Assembly: GCA_035440755.1 (NCBI GenBank)
Contig: DAORND010000001.1
Location: 62,001 to 126,000, forward strand
Direction: 5' to 3'
Length of the DNA stretch: 64,000 bases
From: Aquimonas sp002352135
GTDB taxonomy: Bacteria > Pseudomonadota > Gammaproteobacteria > Xanthomonadales > Xanthomonadaceae
The translations under genes and the position numbers were made by a program. Positions 8,201-17,800 of this stretch are shown here, in pieces; the stretch's first letter is position 1; the number at the start of each line of letters is the position of its first letter. The notes beneath the pieces were generated by a model that was not told the DNA's origin, ran no database searches, and saw nothing but the letters and a program-made list of their open reading frames with translations.

Positions 8201-10951
8201 ATGAGCGCATTGGATTGGTCCGAAGTTCGCCGTTTATTCGATCTCGTCTGTGAGCGACCCGCGAACGAATGGCCGATGGCATTGAGACAACTGGGTGCCA
8301 GTGAAGCCTTGGCTGCCGAGGTCATTGCGCTGTGTGACGCTCAAACCCGTGGCATCAGCTTGCAGAGGCCGTTACAGGAGGTGCTCGCCTCGCTGGACGA
8401 GGAGTTGGCCCCGGGCACACGACTTGGTCCATGGCGGATTCTTTCGACACTGGCTGAAGGCGGCATGGGGCGCGTGTACCTGGCCGAACGCGGCGATGGG
8501 CAATACGAGCAGCGGGTGGCAATCAAACGTCTGCGCGCCTTGGCGCGTCCTGAAGATGAGCAATTGATTCGTCGTGAACGGCAGATCCTGGCGGATCTGG
8601 TTCATCCGCATATCGCGCGACTGCTGGATGGTGGCGCGGATGCCAGCGGGCGTCCGCACCTGGTGATGGAATTCGTCGAAGGCATTCGTGTTGACCGTTG
8701 GTGTCGGGAGCAGCGACTGGGTCTGGACGCACGCTTGCGCTTGTTTCAGCAAATTTGCCGTGCGGTGCATTTCGCGCACCAGCGAATGATCCTCCACTGT
8801 GATCTGAAGCCTTCCAACATCCTGGTTCGCCACAATGGGTTTCCCGTGTTGTTGGATTTCGGCATCGCCCGTCTGGTTGGTGCCGAAGGACGCGGCGAGG
8901 GCGGCGGCTACATGACGCCGCGCTATGCCAGTCCGGAGCAAAAAGCGGGCGCCAGTGTCGGGGTGGCCACCGATGTTTACAGTCTGGGGCTGATTCTGAC
9001 CGAGTTGCTTTCGCATGAAGATGCTGAAGTCGGTGCGACCGTTCGCATGGATGCGGCACCCACCGTGCCACCCAGCGATAGAGCGCTGCGCGACAAGGTG
9101 TCCTGGGGGCGTCGGCTGCGTGGGGACTTGGATGCCATTGTCATGATGGCGTGCGCCGAATCGCAGGGGCAAAGGTACGCGAGCTCGGCGGCGCTGGCCG
9201 ATGACATCGGTCGGTTTCTGGAACATCACCCTGTGCAGGCGCGTGGCAATGGATTGGGCTACCGCATGCGTCGCTTCGTGCGACGTCGCTGGCCCTTTGT
9301 GGCGGGATTGGCCTTGATGATGGTGATGGCTGCCACGTTCACGCTGAGTCTGGTTTATCAGTTGCAACGCACTCAACTGGCGGAAGCACAGGCGCGGCAG
9401 GAGGCGGAACAGAGTCGGCTGGTCCTTGAGTACCTGCAGTCCGTCTTCGAGTATGCCAATCCCGATAAGGGTGCGCGTCCTGGAATCACCGCGCGCGAAC
9501 TGCTGGATGCCGCCAGCGCGAAGATCGACAGCGGCCTGAAAGCGGCGCCTGATTTGCAACTTCGGCAAATGCTGGCGTTGGGTTGGGTTTACCACGCCAT
9601 GGGTCTGCCAACCGAAGCGCTGCAGCTTTTTGATAAGGCAGCCGCGATTCCGTTTGCGGACGAGCGCACGCGCTTCGAGGTGCTGAACGCACAGGCGCAG
9701 GGGCTTTGGCGCCAGGGAGAACTTCGCAAGGCCGAAACGGTCGCGCGTGCCGCGTATGAGGTCGCGCGGGAAGTTCTGCCCGAACTGTCCGAGGGGCGCG
9801 CGCAGTCGATGACGACGCTAGCCCTGATTCTTGACGAGAACTTCAAGCACGAAGAGTCCAAATCCCTTTTTGAGCAGGTTCTGCAGATCCGCACCACGCT
9901 GTTCGGGCCACGCAGCTTGAAGGTCTCAACGACACTGCACAATCTGGGCATGATGGCCCACCACATGGGCGACCTCGCCAAGGCTGAGCTACTGTATGCC
10001 GAGGCGCTCGCCATCAAGACGGAGCAGCTCGGGCGCGCGCATCCGAATACCCTGACGACACTGGAAAATCAGGCCAGGGTGCGGCGTGATCGCGGTGACT
10101 ATGCGACGGCGGAGACGCTTTTCCGCGAAATCCTGCAGGCGCGAACCCGCATTCACGGAGAGCGCTCGTCCTTTGTCGCGGATGCGGCCAACGAGCTGGC
10201 CAATGTGCTGCATGACGCCGGGCGCTACCGGGACGCTGAAGGTTTCTACCGGCAATCGTTGGATCTGACCGTGCTGCTTTCCGGGGAAGGCAGTGCCGAT
10301 GCGGCGCGCCTGCAGAACAACCTGGCATCGCTGTATGAAGATCGTGGAGCCTATGCCAGTGCGGAGTCGCTGTATCGACAATCACTCGCCTCGCGTCTGA
10401 CGCATCTGGGCGAAGGTCATGGTCTGGTGGCGCGTGCGCAGCACAATCTGGCGCGGGTGCTGGTCAAGCAGGGGCGCGATCTTGAGGCATCCTCCCTACT
10501 GGAGAAGGCCCTGCAGGCAAGGCGTCAGACCTTCGGTGAGGACGATGCGCAGACTCTCGGTTCCCGCGCATTGCAGGCGTGGTTGCTGGCGCGGCAGGGC
10601 GATCCTGTGCGGGCCGATGTTGACATTCAAAAGGTTGTTCTGGCCTTGCGTTCACTGCCCGAAGCGGACCCCTTGCTGAGAGTTTTCATTTATCGCTGCG
10701 AGGCCAATATTGCCGAGCTCTCCCGCGACCGCGAACACCGTCGTTCGGCGCTGCAGCAGGCGGATGAGGTGCTGTCCAGTCACTGGGACGTGGCGCATCC
10801 CATCCGCGCGGAACTGCAATTGCTATTGGCCAGCGATGCGGAACCGGCAGTGCGCAATGGGGAGGCCTTGCGTGCGGCGGCTACGGTGGTTCGGCGCGAA
10901 CTGGACGCGGCGCATCCGGCGCAGCGCTTGCGACGTGAACTCGGTCTGTGA
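8201..10951 (+). CDS. Serine/threonine protein kinase with C-terminal TPR repeats
   Basis: A 916-aa membrane kinase. A short N-terminal helical region precedes the kinase domain (about 80-345), which has the Gly-rich loop GGMGRVYLAE, K109 in VAIKRL, catalytic loop H199-C200-D201-LKPSN and D219-F-G. The usual Arg of HRD is Cys, making it a non-RD kinase. One membrane segment follows (about 364-386), then a long periplasmic domain with many tetratricopeptide repeats (about 430-830; LYAEALAIK and LYRQSLASR units). TPR-tailed kinases of this type are common in Lysobacterales and are often genetically linked to ECF sigma factors. The targets are unknown. The start is one base after the hydrolase stop. 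Confidence 0.9.
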   Translation: MSALDWSEVRRLFDLVCERPANEWPMALRQLGASEALAAEVIALCDAQTRGISLQRPLQEVLASLDEELAPGTRLGPWRILSTLAEGGMGRVYLAERGDGQYEQRVAIKRLRALARPEDEQLIRRERQILADLVHPHIARLLDGGADASGRPHLVMEFVEGIRVDRWCREQRLGLDARLRLFQQICRAVHFAHQRMILHCDLKPSNILVRHNGFPVLLDFGIARLVGAEGRGEGGGYMTPRYASPEQKAGASVGVATDVYSLGLILTELLSHEDAEVGATVRMDAAPTVPPSDRALRDKVSWGRRLRGDLDAIVMMACAESQGQRYASSAALADDIGRFLEHHPVQARGNGLGYRMRRFVRRRWPFVAGLALMMVMAATFTLSLVYQLQRTQLAEAQARQEAEQSRLVLEYLQSVFEYANPDKGARPGITARELLDAASAKIDSGLKAAPDLQLRQMLALGWVYHAMGLPTEALQLFDKAAAIPFADERTRFEVLNAQAQGLWRQGELRKAETVARAAYEVAREVLPELSEGRAQSMTTLALILDENFKHEESKSLFEQVLQIRTTLFGPRSLKVSTTLHNLGMMAHHMGDLAKAELLYAEALAIKTEQLGRAHPNTLTTLENQARVRRDRGDYATAETLFREILQARTRIHGERSSFVADAANELANVLHDAGRYRDAEGFYRQSLDLTVLLSGEGSADAARLQNNLASLYEDRGAYASAESLYRQSLASRLTHLGEGHGLVARAQHNLARVLVKQGRDLEASSLLEKALQARRQTFGEDDAQTLGSRALQAWLLARQGDPVRADVDIQKVVLALRSLPEADPLLRVFIYRCEANIAELSRDREHRRSALQQADEVLSSHWDVAHPIRAELQLLLASDAEPAVRNGEALRAAATVVRRELDAAHPAQRLRRELGL

Positions 10952-10999
10952 ATTCGCTGCGAGAATCGACCTGCCAGCGGTTTGCTGCGGCGAGTCGAT

Positions 11000-11245
11000 T
11001 CAGGATGTCCGCCAGTCGCGAAGTCCGCTGATCACTGCCGCCCGGTAGTGATCTGGGGTTGTCTTGCTCCGCTGATGCGTTACCACAACGGTCGGTGCGC
11101 GAGTCCGCAGACCGGGCGTCTGGCCGAGCTCGATCCGTTGCAACCAGTGCGCAACGTCCTGTGCGTCGGTGGGCAACAGGCTGCGCAGCCGCGGGGACCG
11201 GGTTTCGCGACGATCCAGCAGCGTTGCCTCGTTTGTCGTCGACAT
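11000..11245 (-). CDS. Hypothetical small protein
   Basis: An 81-aa frame starting MSTTNEATLLDRRE with a good GGAG six bases upstream of the ATG. The sequence is charged, with no signal peptide, membrane segment or recognised motif. It lies antisense between the kinase gene and ettA in about 480 bases that otherwise hold no gene. The ribosome-binding site and reasonable amino-acid composition support it; lack of a known family and the GC-rich background weigh against it. Confidence 0.4.
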   Translation of the reverse strand: MSTTNEATLLDRRETRSPRLRSLLPTDAQDVAHWLQRIELGQTPGLRTRAPTVVVTHQRSKTTPDHYRAAVISGLRDWRTS

Positions 11246-11356
11246 GTCCAACTCCAAGCGTGTTCAGGGAGTTCCATTCCAACCGTTGCGGACGACTTGA
11301 TCGGGCCACGAAGCGACCCGGCGCTGATCGATTGGGGCAAAACGCGGGCAGCGCGC

Positions 11357-11362
11357 TAAAAT
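11357..11362 (+). promoter_or_regulatory. Possible -10 element of the ettA promoter
   Basis: TAAAAT at 11357-11362 is a 5/6 match to TATAAT, upstream of ettA. A TTGGGG sits 19 bases further upstream as a poor -35. It would give a leader of about 70 bases. Confidence 0.3.
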
Positions 11363-11436
11363 GGCGCCGTTCTTCAACGGCAGATTCCGCCGCGCATCCC
11401 GCGCGTCGCGGTCATGCCCATTGCTCCGGGTGAACC

Positions 11437-13098
11437 ATGCAATACATCTACACCATGATCGGCGTCAGCAAGGTCGTGCCGCCGAAGCGCGAAATCATCA
11501 AGGACATTTCGCTGTCCTTCTTTCCCGGCGCAAAGATCGGTCTGCTTGGCCTGAACGGTGCGGGCAAGTCCACGGTGCTGCGAATCATGGCGGGCGTGGA
11601 CAAAGACTTCGTCGGGGAGGCCCGTCCGCAGCCCGGTATCAAAGTGGGCTATCTGGAACAGGAACCTCGCCTGCATCCCGAGCAAACCGTGCGCGAGGCG
11701 GTGGAAGAGGGCGTGGGCGACATCCTCACGGCGCAAGCAGAACTCGACAAGGTGTACGCCGCCTACGCGGAAGAAGGTGCGGATTTCGACAAGCTCGCAT
11801 CCGAGCAGGCCCGCCTGGAGGCGATTCTCGAATCCGGTGACGCCCACACCTTGGAGCAGCAACTGGAAGTCGCCGCAGATGCGTTGCGTTTGCCGCCCTG
11901 GGAAGCCGTGGTGGGAAAGCTGTCGGGCGGTGAAAAGCGCCGTGTGGCGCTGTGTCGGCTGCTGTTGTCCAAGCCCGACATGCTCCTGCTCGACGAACCG
12001 ACCAACCATCTCGACGCCGAGTCAGTGGAATGGCTGGAACAGTTCCTGGCGCGGTTCCCCGGAACCGTCGTAGCGGTGACGCATGATCGCTATTTCCTCG
12101 ACAACGCCGCCGAGTGGATTCTTGAACTGGATCGCGGCCGCGGTATTCCGTGGAAGGGCAACTACACCGAGTGGCTGATGCAGAAGGACGAGCGCCTGAA
12201 GCAGGAAGAAAACCAGGAGAAGGCGCGTCAGAAGGCGATCGCCAAGGAACTGGAATGGGCGCGACAGAACGCCAAGGGCGGCCGCTCCAAGGGCAAGGCG
12301 CGTCTGGCACGTATCGAAGAGCTGCAAAGCGTCGACTACCAACGCCGCAACGAGACCAACGAGATTTTCATTCCGCCGGGTGAGCGTTTGGGCAACAGCG
12401 TCATCGAGTTCAAACACGTCAGCAAGTCGTTTGGCGACCGCATGCTGATTGACGACCTGAGCTTCATCATTCCGGGTGGCGCCATCGTCGGCATCATCGG
12501 TCCCAACGGGGCCGGTAAGTCCACCTTGTTCAAGATGATCACCGGGATCGAGAAGCCGGATTCGGGCGAGGTGGTGATCGGGCCGACGGTCAAGCTGGCC
12601 TATGTCGATCAGAGTCGCGACAAGCTGGAGGGCAATCACAACGTCTTCCAGGAAGTGTCGGGCGGTTCGGACATCCTCAATATCAATGGCATCGAGATCC
12701 AGTCGCGCGCCTACATCGGGCGCTTCAACTTCAAGGGCCAGGACCAACAGAAGATCGTCAGCACGCTGTCGGGCGGTGAGCGTGGTCGCTTGCACTTGGC
12801 CAAGACCCTGCTGCAGGGCGGTAACGTGCTGCTGCTCGACGAACCGTCCAATGACCTCGATATCGAAACCCTGCGCGCGCTCGAAGATGCCCTGCTGGAG
12901 TTCCCGGGCTGCGTGATGGTGATCAGCCATGACCGCTGGTTCCTGGACCGCATCGCCACCCACATCCTCGCCTTCGAAGGCGATTCGCATGTGGAGTTCT
13001 TCCAGGGCAACTACCGTGAGTATGAGGAGGACAAGAAGCGCCGACTCGGCGAAGAAGGTGCCAAGCCGAAACGCGTGCGTTACAAGAAGCTGGTCTGA
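11437..13098 (+). CDS. ettA: Energy-dependent translational throttle protein EttA (ABC-F ATPase)
   Basis: A 553-aa soluble ABC-F protein with no membrane domain. It binds the ribosomal E site and gates entry into elongation according to ATP/ADP ratio. The first cassette has Walker A GLNGAGKS (38-45), signature LSGGEKRR (near 162) and LLLDEPTNHLD. A charged linker (PtIM, about 240-300) follows, and the second cassette has GPNGAGKS (near 354), LSGGERGR (near 445) and LLLDEPSNDLD. Length and the N-terminus MQYIYTMIGVSKVVPP match EttA rather than Uup or YheS. It is monocistronic by context, with a terminator directly after. Confidence 0.96.
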   Translation: MQYIYTMIGVSKVVPPKREIIKDISLSFFPGAKIGLLGLNGAGKSTVLRIMAGVDKDFVGEARPQPGIKVGYLEQEPRLHPEQTVREAVEEGVGDILTAQAELDKVYAAYAEEGADFDKLASEQARLEAILESGDAHTLEQQLEVAADALRLPPWEAVVGKLSGGEKRRVALCRLLLSKPDMLLLDEPTNHLDAESVEWLEQFLARFPGTVVAVTHDRYFLDNAAEWILELDRGRGIPWKGNYTEWLMQKDERLKQEENQEKARQKAIAKELEWARQNAKGGRSKGKARLARIEELQSVDYQRRNETNEIFIPPGERLGNSVIEFKHVSKSFGDRMLIDDLSFIIPGGAIVGIIGPNGAGKSTLFKMITGIEKPDSGEVVIGPTVKLAYVDQSRDKLEGNHNVFQEVSGGSDILNINGIEIQSRAYIGRFNFKGQDQQKIVSTLSGGERGRLHLAKTLLQGGNVLLLDEPSNDLDIETLRALEDALLEFPGCVMVISHDRWFLDRIATHILAFEGDSHVEFFQGNYREYEEDKKRRLGEEGAKPKRVRYKKLV

Positions 13099-13119
13099 TC
13101 GACCCAAAGACCAGAACAA

Positions 13120-13143
13120 GAGGGCCGCAGTGATGCGGCCCTC
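13120..13143. terminator. Bidirectional terminator between ettA and the EamA permease gene
   Basis: A perfect 10-bp GC-rich stem (13120-13129 with 13134-13143) with a GTGA loop, between two converging genes. Weak T-rich sequence follows on each strand. Confidence 0.75.
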
Positions 13144-13159
13144 AGCGTTTGCGAGGTGC

Positions 13160-14113
13160 TCAGTCGATGACGTCCTTGGCCTCGGCGGCCATCAGCATTT
13201 CCGGATGCTGCGCGGGTTGCTGGCGTCGCGTTTGCCACCACTCCAGCAGAGGATGGGCGGTGACAGCGAGTAGCAGCAAGGTCACGCCGAGGTAGAAAGT
13301 CAAGCCCAACTCGCGTTGCTCATGGAACAGCACAATGGCGAAAGCGATGGTGTAGACCGGCTCCAGATTCACCGCCATCTGTGCGCTGAAGGCGCTCATG
13401 TGGCGCAGCGCGACCAAGGACAAGGTGAAGGGCAACAAAGTGCAGGCGTAAGCCAGCAGCAACAGATAGCCGCCATCACGCAAGTCCGGCCACCAGCCGC
13501 TGCCTTCCGGCAGCGGAAACAGCCGCAACAGCAGGGGTGACAACAGTCCGACCGTCGCAGCACCGGCGGCCATTTCCAGCGCCGTGACCGCCAAGGGATT
13601 GCCGTGCTCGACCAGGCGTTTGTTCAGGGCACTGAAGATCGCCACGATGAACGCGGAAAATACCCCGATGGCGATCCCGAGGTGCATGCCGCTGGGCACG
13701 CCGCCGACGACCAGCATCACGCCCGGAATCACGGCCACGCCAAGCAGCAGCTCGCGACGCTGGAAGGCGCGTTTCGCCAGGATCGGTTCAATCATGGAGA
13801 CGAACACCGAACCCATCGCCATACAGGTCGCGGCGACCGAGGCATTGGAAAGCTTGATCGAGGCGTAGAAGGTGACCCAGTGCAAAGCGACCAATGCACC
13901 GATACCCGCGTAGGCCCAGCGCAGCCGACCGCTCATCGCGGCAAGGTGTCGCCAGATGCGCGGCATCAGCGCCAGCGTGCCCGCCACCAGCAGCATGCGC
14001 CACCACACCAAGGGCAAGGCTGCCAGTGAAATCAACTTGCCGAGAATGGCGGTGAAGCCCCAAAGGAAGACGCAGAAGTGAATCTGCAGTTGCGCGCGCA
14101 GGGTGGGGGCCAC
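13160..14113 (-). CDS. EamA/DMT-superfamily membrane transporter
   Basis: A 317-aa inner-membrane protein with about ten hydrophobic segments arranged as two EamA halves. The inter-half region VEHGNPLAVTALEMAAG and the second-half MSAFSAQMAVNLEPVYTIAFAI are characteristic of drug/metabolite transporters of the RhaT/YdcZ type. The substrate cannot be deduced; relatives export amino acids or nucleoside-like metabolites. The start is GTG (14113) with only a weak ribosome site. It converges with ettA and lies downstream of dps on the same strand with about 120 bases between. Confidence 0.88.
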   Translation of the reverse strand: MAPTLRAQLQIHFCVFLWGFTAILGKLISLAALPLVWWRMLLVAGTLALMPRIWRHLAAMSGRLRWAYAGIGALVALHWVTFYASIKLSNASVAATCMAMGSVFVSMIEPILAKRAFQRRELLLGVAVIPGVMLVVGGVPSGMHLGIAIGVFSAFIVAIFSALNKRLVEHGNPLAVTALEMAAGAATVGLLSPLLLRLFPLPEGSGWWPDLRDGGYLLLLAYACTLLPFTLSLVALRHMSAFSAQMAVNLEPVYTIAFAIVLFHEQRELGLTFYLGVTLLLLAVTAHPLLEWWQTRRQQPAQHPEMLMAAEAKDVID

Positions 14114-14234
14114 GACAGGTCATCGGCGAGGACGGAAGGCGCAGTGTAGTGCGCCCAGTGCTTGGCGTCAGGGCCGCAAGCCGGCAAATGGCGAACCCGA
14201 CCGCAGAGCCGGGTTCGCGTGAGGACAATCCGCT

Positions 14235-14708
14235 TCAGTCCAGCAACGAGCGCAACATCCACGCGTTCTTTTCGTGGATCACCAAGCGTTGCGTCAGCAG
14301 ATCGGCGGTTGGCTCGTCACCCGCCTCGTCAGCCGACTTCAGTACTTTGCGCGCACTCCGACAAACCGCTTCGTTGCCCAGCACGAGCTGCTTGATCATC
14401 TCTTTCGCCTCGGGAACGACGCCCTCCGCATCCTCGGCAATGCTGGTCAGCTTCGCCAGTTGCGCGTAAGTGCCAGGGGCCTTGAATCCCAGCGAACGGA
14501 TGCGCTCGGCGATGGCGTCCAGCGCCGTCCATTGCTCGTTGTACTGACCTTCAAACATCAGATGCAGGCTGTTGAACATCGGCCCGGTGACGTTCCAGTG
14601 GTAGTTGTGCGTCTTCATGTAGAGCGTATAGGCGTCAGCCATGAAGTGCGACAGGCCGTCGGCCACCTTTTTGCGTTGTTTGTCGGTGATGCCAATGTCG
14701 ATTTTCAT
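14235..14708 (-). CDS. dps: Dps-family DNA-protecting ferritin
   Basis: A 157-aa Dps-like protein that forms dodecameric shells oxidising iron(II) with hydrogen peroxide and shields DNA. The inter-subunit ferroxidase signature is intact: HNYHWNVTG followed by LHLMFEGQYNEQW and the D-x3-ER segment (LDAIAERI). The start at 14708 (MKIDIGITDKQ) is supported by GAGGA eight bases upstream; an upstream in-frame extension to 14807 is not conserved. It is divergent from hrpA. OxyR or stationary-phase control is common in the family but not visible here. Confidence 0.93.
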   Translation of the reverse strand: MKIDIGITDKQRKKVADGLSHFMADAYTLYMKTHNYHWNVTGPMFNSLHLMFEGQYNEQWTALDAIAERIRSLGFKAPGTYAQLAKLTSIAEDAEGVVPEAKEMIKQLVLGNEAVCRSARKVLKSADEAGDEPTADLLTQRLVIHEKNAWMLRSLLD

Positions 14709-14823
14709 CCTTGCAATCCTCAACTCTTGGGGGCGGGAGACGTGGTCAGCATACGCGGCTGGCTGGCGCGGTAAAATTGAAATCCCGTGGCCGAACGATA
14801 GCCACACTCAATGACGACCTGTC

Positions 14824-17800
14824 TTGACCAAGACCACTTCGACCGAAGCGCGGCCTTCGCCTGCCGATGCTGACCTGCAACACGCGCGCCAGAACCTGCG
14901 ACGCGGATTGAGTCGTGACCAGCGGCGTTTGCACGGTTTGTGGTCGGCCTGGTCGCGAGCCGTTGGTGATCAGGCCAAGCGCGCCGCGTTCGAGCAGGCA
15001 ATGCAGGCATCGATCCAGGCGCGCGGGCAGAGAGCCGCCGCCAAGCCCATTCCTCACTTCGAGGATGATCTGCCGATCACCCGTGAGGCCGAGAACATCA
15101 TCGCCAGCATTCGCCAACACCGCGTGGTGGTGATCGCGGGTGAAACCGGCTCGGGCAAGACCACCCAGTTACCCAAACTGTGTCTGGCGGCAGGGCGAGG
15201 TGAGGCAGGGATCATCGGTTGCACACAGCCGCGACGCATTGCCGCGCGTTCTGTCGCGCGACGCGTGGCCGAAGAGTTGGGCACGCAGATTGGCGGCGCG
15301 GTCGGCTTCCAGGTGCGCTTCAACGAGCAGGTTGGCGAGCAGACCTACATCAAGTTCATGACCGACGGCATTCTGCTGGCGGAGATCCAGTCCGACCGTG
15401 AGCTGTCGCGCTACGACACCATCATTCTCGACGAGGCGCATGAGCGCAGTCTCAATATCGATTTTCTGCTTGGTTATCTGAAGACGCTGCTGCAGCGACG
15501 TCCTGACCTCAAGCTGATCGTCACCTCGGCCACCATCGATACCGAGCGCTTCTCACGACACTTCGGTGGCGCACCGGTGATCAATGTCGAGGGCCGCAGC
15601 TATCCGGTGGAAACACGCTACCGCCCATTGGGTGGCAAGGTCGAGGCCTTGGGCGGTGAGGAAGTGATGTCGGTCAGCGATGGCGTTCTGGCCGCCATGG
15701 AGGAAATCAATCGCGAGAACCCGATGGGTGACGTGCTGATTTTCCTGCCGGGTGAGCGGGAGATTCGCGAAACGCACCTATTGCTGAGTCGGCGCAAGTA
15801 CCGCGAGACCGTGGTGTTACCGCTGTATGCACGACTGTCGACACGCGATCAGGACCTGGTGTTTCACCCTGGCCCGCAACGCCGCATCGTGCTGGCCACC
15901 AATGTCGCCGAAACCTCGCTGACGGTGCCGCGCATTCGCTATGTGATTGATCCCGGCCAGGCGCGGGTGAAACGCTATAGCCCGCGGCAGAAGCTGGATC
16001 GACTGCAGGTCGAGGCGGTCAGCCAGGCCTCGTCCAATCAGCGTGCCGGGCGTTGTGGACGCATCGCGGCAGGGGTGTGTTTCCGCTTGTTTGGCGAAGA
16101 GGAGTTTCAGGCTCGACCGGCGTTTACAGACCCGGAAATCCTGCGCTCCGCCTTGTCGGGCGTGATCCTGCGGATGCTGGCGTTGGGGCTTGGGCGAATC
16201 GAACAGTTTCCCTTCATCGATGCCCCCGATGCCCGAGCCATCAACGATGGCTGGCAACAGTTGATCGAACTGGGCGCGGTGGATCGGGAGCGTCGGATCA
16301 CAGAGCGCGGGCGCCGCATGGCGCGCCTGCCGATTGATCCGAAGCTGGCGCGCATGTTGCTGGCGGCAGGCGAGTTTGCTTGCGTGCGCGAGATGCTGGC
16401 GATTGTGGCTTTTCTCAGTATCCAGGACCCGCGCGAGCGACCCGCCGAAGCGCGCGAAGCGGCTGATAACGCGCATGCCTTGTTTGCCGATCCGCGTTCC
16501 GAGTTCGTGGGCATCCTGAAGCTCTGGGAGGCCTACCAAGCCGAGCACGAAGCGCGCACGCAGTCGCAACTGCGCGATTGGTGCGGCAAGCACTTCCTGT
16601 CCTTCCTGCGCATGCGCGAGTGGCGTGAATTGCACCGGCAGTTGTTGATTGCCAGCGAAGAGCTCGGCTTGGCGTTGGCGACGGAGGCCGCCGACTACCC
16701 AGCACTGCACAAAGCCATACTTTGTGGCTTGCCCTCGCAGATCGGTCGCAAGAACGAGAAGCAACAGTTCGAGGCCCCGCGTCAGCGTCGCTTCCAGTTG
16801 TTCCCCGGATCGGCACTGGCACGCAAACCGCCGCTTTGGGTTCTGTCTGCGGCCATGCTGGAAACCCAGAAGGTCTATGGCTTGATCAACGCCGCCATCG
16901 AGCCGGACTGGGTGATTGAGGTCGCCGCGCATTTGCTGAGCCGTCGGCACTACGACCCGCATTGGTCACGCAGCCAGGGGCGGGTTATCGCGTCCGAGCA
17001 AATCACTCTGCATGGTCTGGTGCTGGCACCGAAGCGACCGATTTCCTACGCCGCTATCGACTTCGCCCATGCGCGGCAGATCTTCATTCGCGAAGGCCTG
17101 GTCACCGGTGAGGTGAATCTGCGGATTCCGCTTTTGGAGCGCAATCAGCGCATCCTGCAGCGCGCCATGGAAGAAGAGGCCAAGCTGCGTCGCGTTGGCA
17201 TCGTGATCGACGAGGAGGCACAGGCCGAGTGGTACGCCAAGCGCCTGCCGGACAGTGTGGCATCAGCGCAGGAGCTGGAAGCCTGGTACAAGCGGCTCTC
17301 GCCTGAACAGCGCGCCGCCCTGGAATGGAAGGTCGACGACCTGTTGCCACAGGACAGCACCGACGCCGCACGGTTTCCGTCCGCCTTCCATTTAGGCGAG
17401 GTGAGCCTGCGCCTGAGCTACCGTTTCGAGCCGGGCGCGCCAGATGACGGCGTCACCCTGCATCTGCCCTTGCAACTGTTGAATGCGCTGGATTCACGCG
17501 CTCTGGATTGGCTGGTGCCGGGCTTGCTGGAGGATCGTGTGGCAGAGATGTTGCGCGGCTTGCCGAAAGCCCTGCGGCGCAATTTCGTGCCAGTGCCGGA
17601 TTTTGCACGCGCCTTCATTGCCGTCATGACGCCAAGTTCGCCGGGGCGGTCGCGTGAATCCCTGCAGGCGGCGTTGGCCGCCTTCCTGCGCAAGGCGACG
17701 GGCGTCGAAGTGCCCCTGGAAGCTTGGGACGATGAGGCAGTTCCCGCACACTTGCGCTTCAATCTGCGCCTGTCGGAAGGGCGCAATGTGCTGGACGAGT

